Shown piece after piece: positions 47,850-58,811 of a stretch of 64,000 nt of DNA. The notes beneath the pieces are model-generated. The model saw nothing but the letters and a program-made list of their open reading frames with translations. It did no database searches and had not been told where the DNA came from. Source of the DNA: Glaciecola sp. HTCC2999. Lineage in GTDB: Bacteria > Pseudomonadota > Gammaproteobacteria > Enterobacterales > Alteromonadaceae. The position numbers were made by a program, and so were the translations under genes. Each line of letters opens with the position of its first letter. Within the stretch, counting starts at the first letter, position 1. Location: positions 102,265-166,264 of the forward strand of contig NZ_DS989814.1 in assembly GCF_000155775.1 (NCBI RefSeq), read 5' to 3'.

Positions 47850-48188
47850 ATGAGCTTATTTATTTCAACAGCACACGCCCAAACAGCCGGTGGCAGCGCC
47901 CAAGGTGGCGGCATCGAGATGCTAATTATGTTAGCCGTTTTCGGTTTAATATTTTATTTCTTACTTTATCGCCCGCAAGCGAAACGTGTTAAAGAGCATA
48001 AAAATCTTGTTGCTTCTTTATCAAAAGGTGACGAAGTACTGACGCAAGGTGGTTTAGTAGGTAAAATTACGAAAGTAACAGACGAAAAAGATTTTATTGA
48101 AATTGCGTTAAATGAAACCAACGATATTATCGTACAGAAAGCATCTGTCACAGCAGTGTTGCCAAAAGGCACAATGAAAGCGGTATAA
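47850..48188 (+). CDS. yajC: Sec translocon accessory protein YajC
   Basis: 112 residues with one membrane segment at about 24-42 (MLIMLAVFGLIFYFLLYRP), followed by the conserved QAKRVKEHKNLVASLSKGDEVLTQGGLVGKI. YajC binds SecDF and SecYEG in the inner membrane and is dispensable in E. coli. A strong terminator-like hairpin directly follows, before secD. Confidence 0.97.
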   Translation: MSLFISTAHAQTAGGSAQGGGIEMLIMLAVFGLIFYFLLYRPQAKRVKEHKNLVASLSKGDEVLTQGGLVGKITKVTDEKDFIEIALNETNDIIVQKASVTAVLPKGTMKAV

Positions 48189-48197
48189 CTACCCAAT

Positions 48198-48224
48198 ATG
48201 GCTCGCTAGGCGGGCCATTTTTTT
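48198..48224 (+). terminator. Intrinsic terminator or attenuator between yajC and secD
   Basis: ATGGCTCGC (48198-48206) pairs with GCGGGCCAT (48210-48218) through nine base pairs (one T-G) around a three-base loop, followed by T tract to 48224. secD begins only 23 bp later, leaving no room for another promoter, so secDF must rely on read-through or a promoter upstream of the hairpin. Confidence 0.8.
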
Positions 48225-48246
48225 GTATTCAAAGTAGGAATGAGTT

Positions 48247-50091
48247 GTGTTAAATCAAACTCCGATTTGGAAATATTTCTTAGTATTGTTAGTGATTGGC
48301 GCCTCGGCGTTATATGCACTTCCTAATATTTATGGCGAAGATCATGCGATCCAAATTTCCGCAGGTCGAAACGCCCAAGTCACAGAAAATATGATACCGA
48401 GTATTCAATCATTATTGACTAATAATGAGATTGAGACAAAACGTATTGAATTTGCAGATGATAAAATTTTGGTCCGTGTGAATGATTCAGATACCCAGTT
48501 AGTAGCACGTGAAGTGTTAGAAAAACAACTCGGTGATGAATACTTTGTGGCCATGAATCTTGCGCCTGACACGCCTCAATGGCTTGCTGCATTAGGTGGT
48601 AGTCCAATGAAGTTAGGATTGGATTTACGCGGTGGTGTACACTTTCTAATGGAAGTGGATATGAATTCTGCGATCGGTAAAGCGACTGAAGATATGGTCG
48701 GCGATTTCAGAACCGCCTTACGAGAAGAAAATATTCGTTATCGCTCAGTTAAACAAGTGGGTGACGCGGTGAATATCCAATTCCGTGACCAAGACACCCT
48801 TGATTCTGCTCGTTTTTTCTTGCGTAACCGTAATCCTGATTTAGTGTTTACCGAGCGTGATGGTCTGATTATCCGTGCCACGTTTTCTGAAAATCGCTTA
48901 GTGCAAATTCGCGATTATGCGGTGAAACAAAATATTACCATTATCCGCAATCGTGTTAATCAGTTAGGTGTGGCCGAACCTTTGGTTCAAAAGCAAGGTG
49001 CGGAACGCATCGTTGTGCAATTACCAGGTATTCAAGATACTGCAAAAGCCAAAGAAATATTAAATGCGACTGCGACGCTTGAATTTAGAATGGTTGATCA
49101 AGATAACGACGTCCGTGACGCCGTAAATGGTCGTATTCCACCATCCTCTATCTTAGTTAATGATCGTAGTGGTATCCCTCAATTATTGAAAAAGCGTGTC
49201 ATGCTTACAGGTAATCATATTATCGATGCTAACAGTGGTGCCGATGAGTATGGGATCCCTCAAGTCAATATTTCGCTTGATTCCAAAGGTGGCACTAAGA
49301 TGTCACAAGGCACGAAAGATAATATCGGTAACCCGATGGCGACTGTGTTTATTGAATATAAAGCCACAGGTGAACGTGATAGTAATGACAAACTCATTTT
49401 TGAGAAAAAAGAAGAAGTTATTTCAATTGCAACGATTCAAGCTCGTCTTGGTAGTAACTTCAGGATCACTGGATTAGATTCGCCTAAAGAAGCGCGTGAT
49501 TTAGCATTACTACTTAGAGCCGGCGCGTTAATTGCGCCGATTACTATTGTTGAAGAACGTACGGTAGGGCCTAGCTTGGGTGCGGAAAATATTGAATTAG
49601 GGATGAAAGCAATACAAGGTGGTTTGATCTTAGTGCTTATCTTCATGCTTATCTATTACAAAGCCTTTGGTATGGTGGCGAATATCGCATTGATTGCCAA
49701 TTTGGTTATGATAGTGGGTGTGATGTCGATGATCCCCGGTGCGACGTTAACCTTGCCTGGTATGGCAGGGATAGTCCTGACTGTAGGTATGGCAGTGGAC
49801 GCGAATGTGCTAATATTTGAGCGGATCCGTGAAGAGCTCCGCGATGGACGCTCACCTCAACAAGCCATTCATCATGGTTACGATAGCGCTTTTTCAACCA
49901 TCTTAGATGCGAACATCACTACGTTTCTTGCGGGTCTAATTTTGTTTGCAGTAGGTACCGGTCCAATCAAAGGGTTTTCGATTACGTTGATGATAGGTAT
50001 CGCCACCTCAATGTTTACCGCGATTGTATTAACGCGCGTGTTAGTTAACTTAATTTGGGGCGGTCGTCGCCTTGAATCGTTATCGATTTAA
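48247..50091 (+). CDS. secD: Protein translocase subunit SecD
   Basis: 614 residues from a GTG, with AGGA seven bases upstream. SecD has a first membrane helix at about 9-26, a large periplasmic domain (about 30-445) and five C-terminal helices in an RND fold. The D1-type motif [17 protein letters not shown] is near 123-139, and [17 protein letters not shown] in the membrane domain carries the proton-relay Asp. SecDF uses the proton gradient to pull secreted proteins into the periplasm. secF follows 12 bp later. Confidence 0.98.
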   Translation: MLNQTPIWKYFLVLLVIGASALYALPNIYGEDHAIQISAGRNAQVTENMIPSIQSLLTNNEIETKRIEFADDKILVRVNDSDTQLVAREVLEKQLGDEYFVAMNLAPDTPQWLAALGGSPMKLGLDLRGGVHFLMEVDMNSAIGKATEDMVGDFRTALREENIRYRSVKQVGDAVNIQFRDQDTLDSARFFLRNRNPDLVFTERDGLIIRATFSENRLVQIRDYAVKQNITIIRNRVNQLGVAEPLVQKQGAERIVVQLPGIQDTAKAKEILNATATLEFRMVDQDNDVRDAVNGRIPPSSILVNDRSGIPQLLKKRVMLTGNHIIDANSGADEYGIPQVNISLDSKGGTKMSQGTKDNIGNPMATVFIEYKATGERDSNDKLIFEKKEEVISIATIQARLGSNFRITGLDSPKEARDLALLLRAGALIAPITIVEERTVGPSLGAENIELGMKAIQGGLILVLIFMLIYYKAFGMVANIALIANLVMIVGVMSMIPGATLTLPGMAGIVLTVGMAVDANVLIFERIREELRDGRSPQQAIHHGYDSAFSTILDANITTFLAGLILFAVGTGPIKGFSITLMIGIATSMFTAIVLTRVLVNLIWGGRRLESLSI

Positions 50092-50103
50092 GGAGATTTG
50101 AAT

Positions 50104-51045
50104 ATGCGTTTATTAAAAATTAATAGTACCGTAAAATTCATGCGTTTGCGGGTCCCTGCGCTAGTGTTTTCAACGATTCTGATTATTGCCTCGTTGGGTT
50201 CTTTAGCTGTGAATCAGTTGAATTGGGGCTTGGACTTTACCGGTGGAACCCTAATTGAAGTAGGTTATCCTGATGCGGCTAACTTAGATGAAATACGACG
50301 TGAATTGGATGCCGCTTCATTTGGTGATGCAATTGTACAAAACTTTGGCTCGAGCCAAGATGTGTTGATCCGTCTTGCACCGCGCGAAGGTGTGAAGTCA
50401 GCCGAAGTGGGTGACCAAGTGATGCTTGCGTTGCGTGCGACGGGGAAAAATGTAGACATGCGCCGTATTGAGTTTGTCGGTCCTAATGTGGGTGAAGAAT
50501 TGACGGAGCAGGGCGGTTTAGCGATGCTGACCGCCCTTATTTGTATTTTGATTTATGTAGCAATGCGTTTTGAATGGCGTTTTGCTTTAGGATCAGTATC
50601 AGCTCTCGCCCATGATGTGATAATCACGCTTGGTTTATTTTCATTTTTACAGTTAGAATTTGATTTAACTATTTTAGCGGCAGTACTAGCCGTTATTGGT
50701 TATTCGTTGAATGATACGATTGTTGTATCGGACCGTATCCGTGAAAACTTTCGTAAAATCCGTAAAGCTGAATCTGAAGAAATCATTAATATTTCACTTA
50801 CCCAGACATTGAATCGAACTATCATTACCTCTGTGACGACAATATTGGTATTGCTTGCACTATTCTTTGTGGGCGGAGCGTTAATTCATGGTTTCTCTAC
50901 TGCATTATTGTTTGGTGTCGTGATCGGAACATACTCTTCTATTTATATATCTAGCTCAGTGGCGTTACTACTAGGTATAAGTAAAGAAGACTTAATTCCT
51001 GAAGTGATTGAGAAAGAAGGTGAAGATTTAGATCCGATGATTTAA
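50104..51045 (+). CDS. secF: Protein translocase subunit SecF
   Basis: 313 residues from the ATG at 50104, eight bases after GGAG (50092-50095); an in-frame TTG two codons earlier is too close to that site. SecF has six membrane helices with a short periplasmic domain. Motifs: GLDFTGGTLIEV near 41-52 and VIGYSLNDTIVVSDRIREN in the membrane part. It forms the SecDF complex with the product of the preceding gene. Confidence 0.98.
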   Translation: MRLLKINSTVKFMRLRVPALVFSTILIIASLGSLAVNQLNWGLDFTGGTLIEVGYPDAANLDEIRRELDAASFGDAIVQNFGSSQDVLIRLAPREGVKSAEVGDQVMLALRATGKNVDMRRIEFVGPNVGEELTEQGGLAMLTALICILIYVAMRFEWRFALGSVSALAHDVIITLGLFSFLQLEFDLTILAAVLAVIGYSLNDTIVVSDRIRENFRKIRKAESEEIINISLTQTLNRTIITSVTTILVLLALFFVGGALIHGFSTALLFGVVIGTYSSIYISSSVALLLGISKEDLIPEVIEKEGEDLDPMI

Positions 51046-51090
51046 GTTTTCCGGTAGTTTAAATCATCAATCTTATATTGATACCCATAA

Positions 51091-51125
51091 AAAAACCTAG
51101 GTGTTAATTCCACCTAGGTTTTTAT
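51091..51125. terminator. Bidirectional terminator between secF and suhB
   Basis: AACCTAGGTG (51094-51103) pairs perfectly with CACCTAGGTT (51111-51120), with an A run before and a T run after. It suits both convergent genes. Confidence 0.9.
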
Positions 51126-51180
51126 GTTTATGAGCTGTGAGTATATACCCGTTAATCAGCCTATATCTGGATCATGAGTG

Positions 51181-51954
51181 TTATTTTAATTGTTTAACAA
51201 TTTGTTGGACGACTCTTGGGTTACCGGCAACGATTTCCCCTTTTTGCATCGGATCATTACCACCAGCAAAATCAGTGACTAGACCTCCTGCTTCTCGAAC
51301 AATCAGTTCACCTGCAGCCATATCCCATGGTTTTAAACCACTTTCAAAATAACCATCTAATTTACCAGAAGCAACATAGGCTAAATCTAAGGCTGCAGAG
51401 CCAGTACGACGCACATCACCAGATTGGGCAAATATACGTGTAAATTTCGGCATAAATTCAGTTAATTGAGTTTTATCTTTAAATGGGAATGCGGTGGCAA
51501 AAACACCATTATTTAGGTCTTTTTGTTTGCCAACACGAATACGGTAACCATTCAGTTGAGCACCTGCACCACGAGATGCAGTAAATAAATCACCACGGAT
51601 AGGATCAAAAATAACAGCTTGGTCAAGGCGACCTTTATACATTAGCGCAATGGATACACAGAAATGAGGGATGCCTTTGATAAAATTAGTAGTGCCATCA
51701 AGCGGATCGATTACCCACTTAAATGTATCATCGCCTTGTACAACACCGCCTTCTTCACCAATGAACGTATGTTCAGGGTAGGATTGCTTGATTTTTTCGA
51801 TAATAGCTTGTTCAGCATCCTTGTCTATTTTTGTCACATAATCATGGTCGCGTTTCGCAGTCACCACAAGGTCGTCACGGTTTTCAAAACCGCGTGTAAT
51901 TACAGAACCAGCACTGCGGGCAGCACGAATGGCAATATTTAGCATAGGATGCAT
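51181..51954 (-). CDS. suhB: Inositol-1-monophosphatase family protein SuhB
   Basis: 257 residues. The N-terminus MHPMLNIAIRAARSAG is nearly that of E. coli SuhB. Metal sites are visible: GEEGG near 66-70, DPLDGTTNFIKGIPHFCVSIAL near 82-103 and LKPWDMAAGELIVREAGG near 211-228. Besides phosphatase activity, SuhB binds RNA polymerase/NusA and supports ribosomal RNA antitermination complexes. It is monocistronic, divergent from trmJ. Confidence 0.97.
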   Translation of the reverse strand: MHPMLNIAIRAARSAGSVITRGFENRDDLVVTAKRDHDYVTKIDKDAEQAIIEKIKQSYPEHTFIGEEGGVVQGDDTFKWVIDPLDGTTNFIKGIPHFCVSIALMYKGRLDQAVIFDPIRGDLFTASRGAGAQLNGYRIRVGKQKDLNNGVFATAFPFKDKTQLTEFMPKFTRIFAQSGDVRRTGSAALDLAYVASGKLDGYFESGLKPWDMAAGELIVREAGGLVTDFAGGNDPMQKGEIVAGNPRVVQQIVKQLK

Positions 51955-52179
51955 ATCAAAGTCTCACTACTTAAATTGTCAAAGAACATTTTTCGCAAGT
52001 GATGTCGAATTTAATTCGATTTAAACACCATCACCTGAAAATTCAGGGTGATAGTATAGCAAATCTATTCTGTATATCCTAACGTATATTAAAAGAAGAA
52101 AAATTTGCGGCATATCGCTTCTGTTAAATCACCGATGCAATGCGTATAATATGCAAAAATTTATCAGGCATTATCAATT

Positions 52180-52896
52180 ATGTTAGACAATATCCGCATC
52201 GTATTAGTAAATACATCCCACACGGGCAATATAGGCTCTACAGCTCGGGCAATGAAAACTATGGGATTAAGTGATCTATATTTGGTTGATCCTGTGTCTG
52301 CACCTGATGGCAAGTCAAGTGCACTCGCTGCCGGAGCTGGAGATGTATTAGCGAATGCTACGATCGTGTCTGACTTATCAGAAGCAGTGAAAGATTGTTC
52401 ATTGATTGTGGGGACATCAGCGCGTTCACGCACTTTACCTTGGCCAATGTTAACACCTCGAGAATGTGGTGTAAAAATGGTCCAAGAAGGGCAAAAAGGC
52501 CCCGTAGCATTGGTATTTGGTCGTGAAAACAATGGCTTATCTAACGAAGAATTACAATTATGTCATTTTCACGTTTGTATTCCAGCTAATCCAGAATATA
52601 GTTCATTGAATTTAGCCGCGGCAGTACAAACACTTTGTTATGAAATTCGCATGGGCTATTTAAATTTAGACAGTTATCCAGACATGGAGTCTGATTATCC
52701 GTTAAGTGAAGATTTGGAAAGGTTTTATGTGCATTTAGAAAACACGCTAACGGAAACCGGATTTATTGTTAAAAACCATCCAGGGGTAGTGATGACAAAG
52801 TTACGACGTCTTGTGAATCGTGCCAGACCTGAATCTCAAGAACTGAATATCCTACGCGGTATATTATCAGCGATAGATAAAAAGAATAAACAATAG
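52180..52896 (+). CDS. trmJ: tRNA (cytidine/uridine-2'-O-)-methyltransferase TrmJ
   Basis: 238 residues of the SPOUT (SpoU) class. Motif 1 is [20 protein letters not shown] at about 11-30, motif 2 [17 protein letters not shown] near 108-124, and motif 3 [22 protein letters not shown] near 131-152, which make the SAM-binding trefoil knot. TrmJ 2-prime-O-methylates position 32 of tRNAs. A C-terminal helical extension of about 70 residues follows. The order suhB/trmJ/cysE/iscR is conserved. Confidence 0.96.
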   Translation: MLDNIRIVLVNTSHTGNIGSTARAMKTMGLSDLYLVDPVSAPDGKSSALAAGAGDVLANATIVSDLSEAVKDCSLIVGTSARSRTLPWPMLTPRECGVKMVQEGQKGPVALVFGRENNGLSNEELQLCHFHVCIPANPEYSSLNLAAAVQTLCYEIRMGYLNLDSYPDMESDYPLSEDLERFYVHLENTLTETGFIVKNHPGVVMTKLRRLVNRARPESQELNILRGILSAIDKKNKQ

Positions 52897-52918
52897 CGTA
52901 TATCGTTAAAGGGTACTC

Positions 52919-53728
52919 ATGTTTAAATATTTACAAGAAGATATAAAGAGCGTTTTTCACCGCGACCCAGCAGCTCGAACGACATTAGAAGTGTTAACCA
53001 ACTATCCAGGATTGCATGCCATTTGGGTGCATCGTATAAGTCATCGACTTTGGCATTGGGGCTTAAAATGGTTAGCACGTTCCTTATCGACAGTAACACG
53101 CTTTCTTACTGGCATTGAAATTCATCCTGGCGCCAAGTTAGGTCGCCGGGTATTTATTGACCATGGTATGGGCGTCGTCATTGGTGAAACAGCTATCATA
53201 GGTAATGATGTGACCTTATATCATGGGGTCACATTAGGTGGAACCAGTTGGAAGGCGGGTAAACGTCATCCCACTCTAGATGATGGTGTTGTTGTCGGTG
53301 CTGGAGCAAAAGTGCTTGGACCTATTACCATGGGAAAAGGTGCTAAAGTGGGCAGTAATTCAGTCGTAGTTAAAGACGTTCCTGAAAATGCTACTGTCGT
53401 GGGTATTCCCGGTCGCATTATCCTATCAACAGCTGAGTCTCTAGACACCCAAAATGGCAAACGTGCAAAAATTGCTAAAAAATATGGTTTTGATGCCTAT
53501 GCTGTTGCGGTTGATAACCCCGATCCAGTCGCCAATGCAATGGGCATGTTACTAGAGCATGTGCACTTGATGGATAATAAAATCCAAGAAATGTGTAATG
53601 TAATCCAATCAATGGGAGGCGACGTGTGCACGGACTCATTGCCTAAAATGGATATGGAAGAGTTTGCAGCGACGGGTCTTGACCCACAAAAAAACGTATC
53701 AGGCGACGATGACGATTCTAGCAATTAA
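52919..53728 (+). CDS. cysE: Serine O-acetyltransferase CysE
   Basis: 269 residues. CysE acetylates serine to O-acetylserine, the entry to cysteine synthesis. A helical N-terminal region precedes a left-handed beta-helix of hexapeptide repeats from about 70 to 175, with the catalytic [12 protein letters not shown] and [10 protein letters not shown] segments and the WKAGKRHP loop. The C-terminal part beyond 190 is longer than the core and acidic at the end (SGDDDDSSN). Cysteine made here supplies sulfur to IscS, encoded 600 bp downstream. Confidence 0.95.
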   Translation: MFKYLQEDIKSVFHRDPAARTTLEVLTNYPGLHAIWVHRISHRLWHWGLKWLARSLSTVTRFLTGIEIHPGAKLGRRVFIDHGMGVVIGETAIIGNDVTLYHGVTLGGTSWKAGKRHPTLDDGVVVGAGAKVLGPITMGKGAKVGSNSVVVKDVPENATVVGIPGRIILSTAESLDTQNGKRAKIAKKYGFDAYAVAVDNPDPVANAMGMLLEHVHLMDNKIQEMCNVIQSMGGDVCTDSLPKMDMEEFAATGLDPQKNVSGDDDDSSN

Positions 53729-53757
53729 ACAATGAAGTTGTTTACGTATCGTTTACA

Positions 53758-53807
53758 ATACTTGACTAAATTAGTCGGTTAAATACTTGACTAATTTAGT
53801 CGGGTAA
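53758..53807. promoter_or_regulatory. Two abutting type 1 IscR binding sites upstream of iscR
   Basis: Sites at 53758-53782 and 53783-53807 are each 25 bp and directly adjoin. Both fit the E. coli type 1 consensus ATASYYGACTRWWWYAGTCRRSTAT except at the last positions, and differ from each other at only two bases. Holo-IscR bound here would repress the isc operon when clusters are plentiful. Confidence 0.9.
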
Positions 53808-53814
53808 GTAAAAT
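53787..53814 (+). promoter_or_regulatory. Probable iscR promoter overlapping the second IscR site
   Basis: TTGACT at 53787-53792 and TAAAAT at 53809-53814 are 16 bp apart. The -35 lies inside the second IscR box, explaining repression by occlusion. The expected start is near 53821, about 24 bp before iscR. Confidence 0.7.
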
Positions 53815-53844
53815 ACCCAGCAACAAAAGAAATGAGTCAGGATT

Positions 53845-54327
53845 ATGAAATTAACATCTAAAGGTCGATACGCAGTCACTGCTATGCTCGATGTGGCTTT
53901 GCATTCTCAGCAAGGTCCAGTATCCCTTTATGATATTTCGATGCGCCAAGAAATTTCGTTATCGTATCTTGAACAATTATTCTCAAAGTTACGTAAACAA
54001 CACCTGGTTGAAAGTATTCGTGGTCCTGGTGGCGGTTATCGCTTAGGGAAACCTGCTAATGAGATTGCGGTAGGCGAAGTTATTGCAGCAGTGAATGAAT
54101 CGATTGATGCCACAAAATGTAATGGTAAGGCTGATTGTCAAGGTGGTGAAAAATGCTTAACGCATAACCTGTGGCAAGACTTATCAGACCGTATTAGTAA
54201 ATTTTTAGACAATATTACGCTGGGTGAATTGATGGCTAAACAAGATATAAAAGCCATTTCATCTCGTCAGGATGGACAGCAAATAGATGCTGCCATTGAT
54301 AAAATTAACGTTAGTTTTCAAATGTAA
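53845..54327 (+). CDS. iscR: Iron-sulfur cluster regulator IscR
   Basis: 160 residues, Rrf2 family. A winged helix occupies about 1-65, and the [2Fe-2S] ligands Cys92, Cys98, Cys104 and His107 are all present ([17 protein letters not shown]). With cluster bound, IscR represses the isc operon through type 1 sites such as the pair upstream; the apo form acts on type 2 sites. It is the first gene of the isc operon and ends 13 bp before iscS. Confidence 0.98.
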   Translation: MKLTSKGRYAVTAMLDVALHSQQGPVSLYDISMRQEISLSYLEQLFSKLRKQHLVESIRGPGGGYRLGKPANEIAVGEVIAAVNESIDATKCNGKADCQGGEKCLTHNLWQDLSDRISKFLDNITLGELMAKQDIKAISSRQDGQQIDAAIDKINVSFQM

Positions 54328-54340
54328 CCGGAGCGCACGA

Positions 54341-55564
54341 ATGAGCGATTTGCACTTACCAATTTATTTAGACTATTCATCTACTACACCTGTCGACCCG
54401 CGTGTAGCCAAAAAAATGACAGAGTGCCTTGAGATGGAAGGTAACTTCGGTAATCCGGCGTCACGCTCTCACCGTTTTGGTTGGGTAGCAGAAGAGGCTG
54501 TTGATATTGCCCGTAATCAAATTGCCGATTTAGTCAATGCTGATCCTCGAGAGATCGTGTTTACCTCTGGTGCTACTGAGTCAAACAACTTGGCTATCAA
54601 AGGTGCTGCGAATTTTTATCATAAGCGTGGTAAGCATGTCATCACTTTAAAAACCGAACATAAAGCTGTATTAGATACTTGCCGCCAGTTAGAGCGTGAA
54701 GGCTATGAATTAACTTATCTACAACCAGAACCAAGTGGTTTAGTTGACTTAGGTAAGCTTGAAGCGGCGATGCGAGAAGATACTGTGTTAGTGTCAATCA
54801 TGCATGTAAATAATGAGATCGGTGTTATCCAAGATATCGAAGCCATTGGTGAAATGTGTCGTGCTCGTAAAATTTTATTTCATGTCGATGCGGCTCAATC
54901 TACAGGCAAAATCGAAATTGACTTACAAAAATTAAAAGTCGACTTGATGTCTTTTTCTGGCCATAAAACTTATGGTCCAAAGGGAATTGGCGCATTATAT
55001 GTTCGTCGTAAACCGCGTGTGCGCATTGAAGCACAAATTCATGGCGGTGGTCATGAGCGAGGCATGCGTTCTGGTACTCTAGCGACGCACCAAATCGTTG
55101 GTATGGGCGAAGCCTTCGCGCTAGCCAAACAAGAAATGGCATCTGAGAATGAACGTATTCGGTTGTTACGTGATCGTTTATGGAATGGTATTAAAGATAT
55201 GGAAGCCGTATACCTTAATGGCGACTTAGACCAGCGTGTTGTGCATAACTTAAATGTATCATTTGCATACGTAGAGGGTGAGTCACTCATTATGGCATTA
55301 AAAGATATGGCAGTGTCCTCAGGTTCTGCATGTACTTCGGCATCTCTTGAGCCAAGTTACGTATTGCGTGCTTTAGGGCTAAATGACGAATTAGCGCATA
55401 GCTCTATTCGCTTTAGTTTCGGACGCTTTACCACAGAAGCCGAAATCGATTATGTTATCGGTGTTATAAACAATGCCATCGGTAAACTGCGAGAGATGTC
55501 GCCGCTTTGGGATATGTACAAAGATGGTGTTGATTTAGCTAGTGTTGAATGGGTTCACCACTAA
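54341..55564 (+). CDS. iscS: Cysteine desulfurase IscS
   Basis: 407 residues from the ATG at 54341, preceded by GGAG; the longer frame overlaps iscR and adds a non-conserved extension. IscS removes sulfur from cysteine through PLP and a Cys persulfide and passes it to IscU, TusA and ThiI. The PLP lysine is in [12 protein letters not shown] near 203-214 and the mobile-loop catalytic Cys in [17 protein letters not shown] near 327-343. Three residues (SDL) precede the usual HLPIYLDYS start. Confidence 0.98.
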   Translation: MSDLHLPIYLDYSSTTPVDPRVAKKMTECLEMEGNFGNPASRSHRFGWVAEEAVDIARNQIADLVNADPREIVFTSGATESNNLAIKGAANFYHKRGKHVITLKTEHKAVLDTCRQLEREGYELTYLQPEPSGLVDLGKLEAAMREDTVLVSIMHVNNEIGVIQDIEAIGEMCRARKILFHVDAAQSTGKIEIDLQKLKVDLMSFSGHKTYGPKGIGALYVRRKPRVRIEAQIHGGGHERGMRSGTLATHQIVGMGEAFALAKQEMASENERIRLLRDRLWNGIKDMEAVYLNGDLDQRVVHNLNVSFAYVEGESLIMALKDMAVSSGSACTSASLEPSYVLRALGLNDELAHSSIRFSFGRFTTEAEIDYVIGVINNAIGKLREMSPLWDMYKDGVDLASVEWVHH

Positions 55565-55627
55565 GTATTATTGAAACAATGTGTGCGTTAGGTACAATAC
55601 CCCGCCACAAATATAGAGGTAACAACA

Positions 55628-56008
55628 ATGGCTTACAGCGAAAAAGTAATTGATCACTATGAAAACCCTCGTAATGTAGGTGGGTTTGATAAAGACGACA
55701 AAAATATTGCAACGGGTATGGTTGGCGCACCTGCATGTGGTGACGTGATGAAGCTACAATTAAAAGTAGGTGAAAACGGTGTGATTGAAGATGCTAAGTT
55801 TAAGACCTATGGCTGTGGTTCAGCAATTGCGTCTAGTTCACTTGTCACCGAATGGGTCAAAGGCAAAACATTAGACGAAGCAACGACAATCAAAAATACG
55901 GATATTGCTGAAGAATTAGCATTACCGCCAGTGAAAATACATTGTTCAATTTTGGCAGAAGATGCAATCAAAGCAGCTGTTGCTGATTACAAAGCCAAAA
56001 ACGCATAA
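55628..56008 (+). CDS. iscU: Iron-sulfur cluster scaffold IscU
   Basis: 126 residues. The three cluster cysteines are at about 37 (GAPACGD), 63 (YGCGSA) and 106 (IHCSILA), with Asp39 present. The LPPVK motif recognised by the chaperone HscA directly precedes the last Cys. IscU assembles [2Fe-2S] clusters with sulfur from IscS and electrons from Fdx, all encoded beside it. Confidence 0.99.
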   Translation: MAYSEKVIDHYENPRNVGGFDKDDKNIATGMVGAPACGDVMKLQLKVGENGVIEDAKFKTYGCGSAIASSSLVTEWVKGKTLDEATTIKNTDIAEELALPPVKIHCSILAEDAIKAAVADYKAKNA

Positions 56009-56036
56009 CCGCTAGTAAAATAATTAAGGAGACCTT

Positions 56037-56360
56037 GTGGGAATTTCAGTATCAGATGCCGCCGCTAAACGTGCTCGTGACTTTTTAGTCAATCGAGGCT
56101 CGGGAATTGGTCTGCGCTTAGGTGTGAAAACTACAGGGTGTTCCGGATTAGCATATGTCTTGGAGTTTGTTGATGAGCTGAATGAAGATGACACTGTTTT
56201 TGAAGATAATGGCGTGAAAATCATTATTGATGGCAAAAGCTTAGTTTATCTAGACGGCACTCAACTTGATTTTGCCAAAGAAGGTCTCAACGAAGGGTTT
56301 CAGTTCGTCAATCCAAACGCCAATGGTGAATGTGGTTGCGGTGAAAGTTTTAACGTTTAA
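56037..56360 (+). CDS. iscA: Iron-sulfur carrier protein IscA
   Basis: 107 residues from a GTG with AAGGAG seven bases upstream. The three conserved cysteines are in [12 protein letters not shown] (Cys35) and the C-terminal ECGCGESF (Cys99 and Cys101). A-type carriers pass clusters to apo-proteins and help build [4Fe-4S] clusters. It lies between iscU and hscB in the standard order. Confidence 0.98.
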   Translation: MGISVSDAAAKRARDFLVNRGSGIGLRLGVKTTGCSGLAYVLEFVDELNEDDTVFEDNGVKIIIDGKSLVYLDGTQLDFAKEGLNEGFQFVNPNANGECGCGESFNV

Positions 56361-56405
56361 TTTTATACATTTTTATCTTTTTTATTGAAGTGAATGGGCA
56401 AAGCG

Positions 56406-56924
56406 ATGAACTATTTTCAGTTGTTTAATTTACCTGTATCACTTAACCTAGATAAAGCGCAACTTAGTCGTGCTTATCAAGCGTTACAACAACTCACCCA
56501 TCCAGATAAATTTGCGTCTGGTTCCGATCAAGAAAAGCGTATCGCGCTACAAAAAAATGCCCAAATCAATGACGCTTACACGACCTTAAAACATCCCTTA
56601 TCTAGAGCTCAGCATATGCTAGCATTGCGTGGAATGGAAATTAATGGTGAGCAACAGACGATGCAAGATACTGCTTTTCTAATGCAACAGATGGAGTTAC
56701 GTGAAGCGCTGGAAGATGCTCGTGATAATGAAGATGCGCTGTTAAAATTTTCAGATGAATTATCCCTCGAGATAAAACAAAAAATAGGCCAATTAGAAGC
56801 ATTATTTGACGCTCCTGAGACATCAAAACAGAACGAAGAAATTGCACACGAAATTAGAAAACTCACCTTTATTTATAAGTTCCAATCTCAAGTGGAACAT
56901 CACCTAGAATTATTAGAAGAGTAA
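56406..56924 (+). CDS. hscB: Co-chaperone HscB (J-domain protein)
   Basis: 172 residues from the ATG at 56406 (MNYFQLFNLP), matching family starts; an ATG four codons earlier is equally weak in ribosome-binding sequence. The J domain at about 1-75 contains the essential HPD motif (LTHPDKF). The C-terminal three-helix bundle binds IscU and delivers it to HscA. The gene ends 3 bp before hscA. Confidence 0.95.
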   Translation: MNYFQLFNLPVSLNLDKAQLSRAYQALQQLTHPDKFASGSDQEKRIALQKNAQINDAYTTLKHPLSRAQHMLALRGMEINGEQQTMQDTAFLMQQMELREALEDARDNEDALLKFSDELSLEIKQKIGQLEALFDAPETSKQNEEIAHEIRKLTFIYKFQSQVEHHLELLEE

Positions 56925-56927
56925 GCA

Positions 56928-58793
56928 ATGGCATTATTACAAATTGCAGAGCCTGGACAAGCTGCAGCACCTCATCAACGAAGATTGGCCATTGGTATTG
57001 ATTTAGGCACCACTAATTCATTAGTGGCTTCTGTCCGCAGTGGCCAGGCACAAACATTACCCGATGAACAAGGTCGAGCTTTATTGCCTTCTGTTGTACA
57101 TTATGATCAAGATAAGGTTACTGTTGGCTACACTGCGCAAGCGCTTGCCGACAAGGATCCTAGTAACACCATTGTTTCGGTTAAACGTTTCATGGGACAA
57201 GCCCTTTGTGATGTGACCGCGAAATGGCAACATCTTCCTTACCAATTTGCTCCTCAAGAAAATCAACAAGTCGCGATCATGGCCGGTGGCCAAGCTCGTA
57301 ACCCTATTGGTGTTTCTGCTGATATACTGCGCACCCTTAAAAACAGAGCTGAAGCTTCTTTAGGTGATCAGTTAACCGGTGCCGTGGTGACTGTACCCGC
57401 TTATTTTGATGATGCTCAACGTCAAGGTACCAAAGATGCCGCTCAACTCGCTGGATTGAACGTGTTACGTTTATTAAACGAACCTACAGCGGCGGCGATT
57501 GCTTACGGCTTAGATACCGGGCAAGAGGGTGTGATTGCGGTCTATGACTTAGGCGGTGGTACCTTTGATATCTCAATACTACGTTTGCATAAAGGCATAT
57601 TTGAAGTGCTAGCAACGGGGGGAGATGCGGCTTTAGGAGGCGATGATTTTGACCATGCTATTGCCAATTACTGGATCACTCAATGGTCATTAAATGATGA
57701 CCAAAAAACGTTAGCTTACCGCAGGCTAATTACATTAGCGAAAGCAACTAAACAAGCATTGTCAGATACTGCAAATATCACACAAACATTTGATTTAGAC
57801 GGTCAAATATTCGATGCATCCCTGTCTAAAGATATATTTGAAGCATGTGTTTCTGGGTTAGTTAAACAAACTATTAAAGCGTGTCGTCGCAGCTTAAAAG
57901 ATGCTGACGTTGAAAAAGATGATATCGTTGAAGTGGTGATGGTAGGCGGCTCTACTCGAGTGCCTTTAGTACGCGAACAAGTCGGTGAATTTTTTGGCCG
58001 CACTCCTCTGACTTCAATTGATCCTGACCAAGTCGTCGCGATTGGTGCAGCAACGCAAGCAGATATCTTAGCGGGTAATAAACCTGATTCAGATATGTTG
58101 TTATTAGACGTATTGCCTTTATCGCTAGGGTTAGAAACCATGGGTGGATTAGTGGAAAAAGTGATCCCACGTAATACGACGATCCCAGTAGCAAAAGCCC
58201 AAGAGTTTACGACATTTAAAGATGGTCAAACGGCCATGATGATCCACGTATTGCAAGGTGAACGCGAATTAGTCGATGATTGTCGCTCTTTAGCTCGTTT
58301 CAACTTAACCGGTATTCCGCCAATGACCGCCGGAGCTGCTCACATCCGAGTGACTTTCCAAGTCGATGCAGATGGGTTGCTGAACGTTACAGCAATGGAA
58401 AAATCTACTGGAGTACAAGCAGAAATCCAAGTGAAACCATCGTTTGGTTTAGCCGAAAATCAAATCACAGAAATGTTAAGTGCTTCTATGAGTCACGCCA
58501 AAGAGGATATGCAAGCGCGCATGTTGAGAGAGCAACAAGTGGAAGCTGATCGTGTACTTGAGGCACTGATTGCGGCTTTAACACCGGATGCGAAACAATT
58601 ACTCAGCACTGATGAGTTAACTCACTTAGAAAACACAATGTTGGCACTTGCAAACATTGCTAAAGGTGATGATACTCAAGCGATAAAAGATGCGATAGCA
58701 AAAGTCGATCAAGCATCTCAGGATTTTGCGGCTCGCCGTATGGATCAATCAATTCAACAAGCATTAGCCGGTCAGTCGGTTAATGATATTTAA
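56928..58793 (+). CDS. hscA: Hsp70-type chaperone HscA
   Basis: 621 residues. The nucleotide-binding domain has phosphate-1 [11 protein letters not shown] near 24-34, phosphate-2 [13 protein letters not shown] near 205-217 and the adenosine motif [13 protein letters not shown] near 335-347. The substrate-binding domain from about 390 recognises the LPPVK peptide of IscU. HscA uses ATP to release clusters from IscU. Length and motifs are typical; HscB and IscU are encoded immediately upstream. Confidence 0.98.
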   Translation: MALLQIAEPGQAAAPHQRRLAIGIDLGTTNSLVASVRSGQAQTLPDEQGRALLPSVVHYDQDKVTVGYTAQALADKDPSNTIVSVKRFMGQALCDVTAKWQHLPYQFAPQENQQVAIMAGGQARNPIGVSADILRTLKNRAEASLGDQLTGAVVTVPAYFDDAQRQGTKDAAQLAGLNVLRLLNEPTAAAIAYGLDTGQEGVIAVYDLGGGTFDISILRLHKGIFEVLATGGDAALGGDDFDHAIANYWITQWSLNDDQKTLAYRRLITLAKATKQALSDTANITQTFDLDGQIFDASLSKDIFEACVSGLVKQTIKACRRSLKDADVEKDDIVEVVMVGGSTRVPLVREQVGEFFGRTPLTSIDPDQVVAIGAATQADILAGNKPDSDMLLLDVLPLSLGLETMGGLVEKVIPRNTTIPVAKAQEFTTFKDGQTAMMIHVLQGERELVDDCRSLARFNLTGIPPMTAGAAHIRVTFQVDADGLLNVTAMEKSTGVQAEIQVKPSFGLAENQITEMLSASMSHAKEDMQARMLREQQVEADRVLEALIAALTPDAKQLLSTDELTHLENTMLALANIAKGDDTQAIKDAIAKVDQASQDFAARRMDQSIQQALAGQSVNDI

Positions 58794-58811
58794 ATAGGCA
58801 GAGAAGACCTT

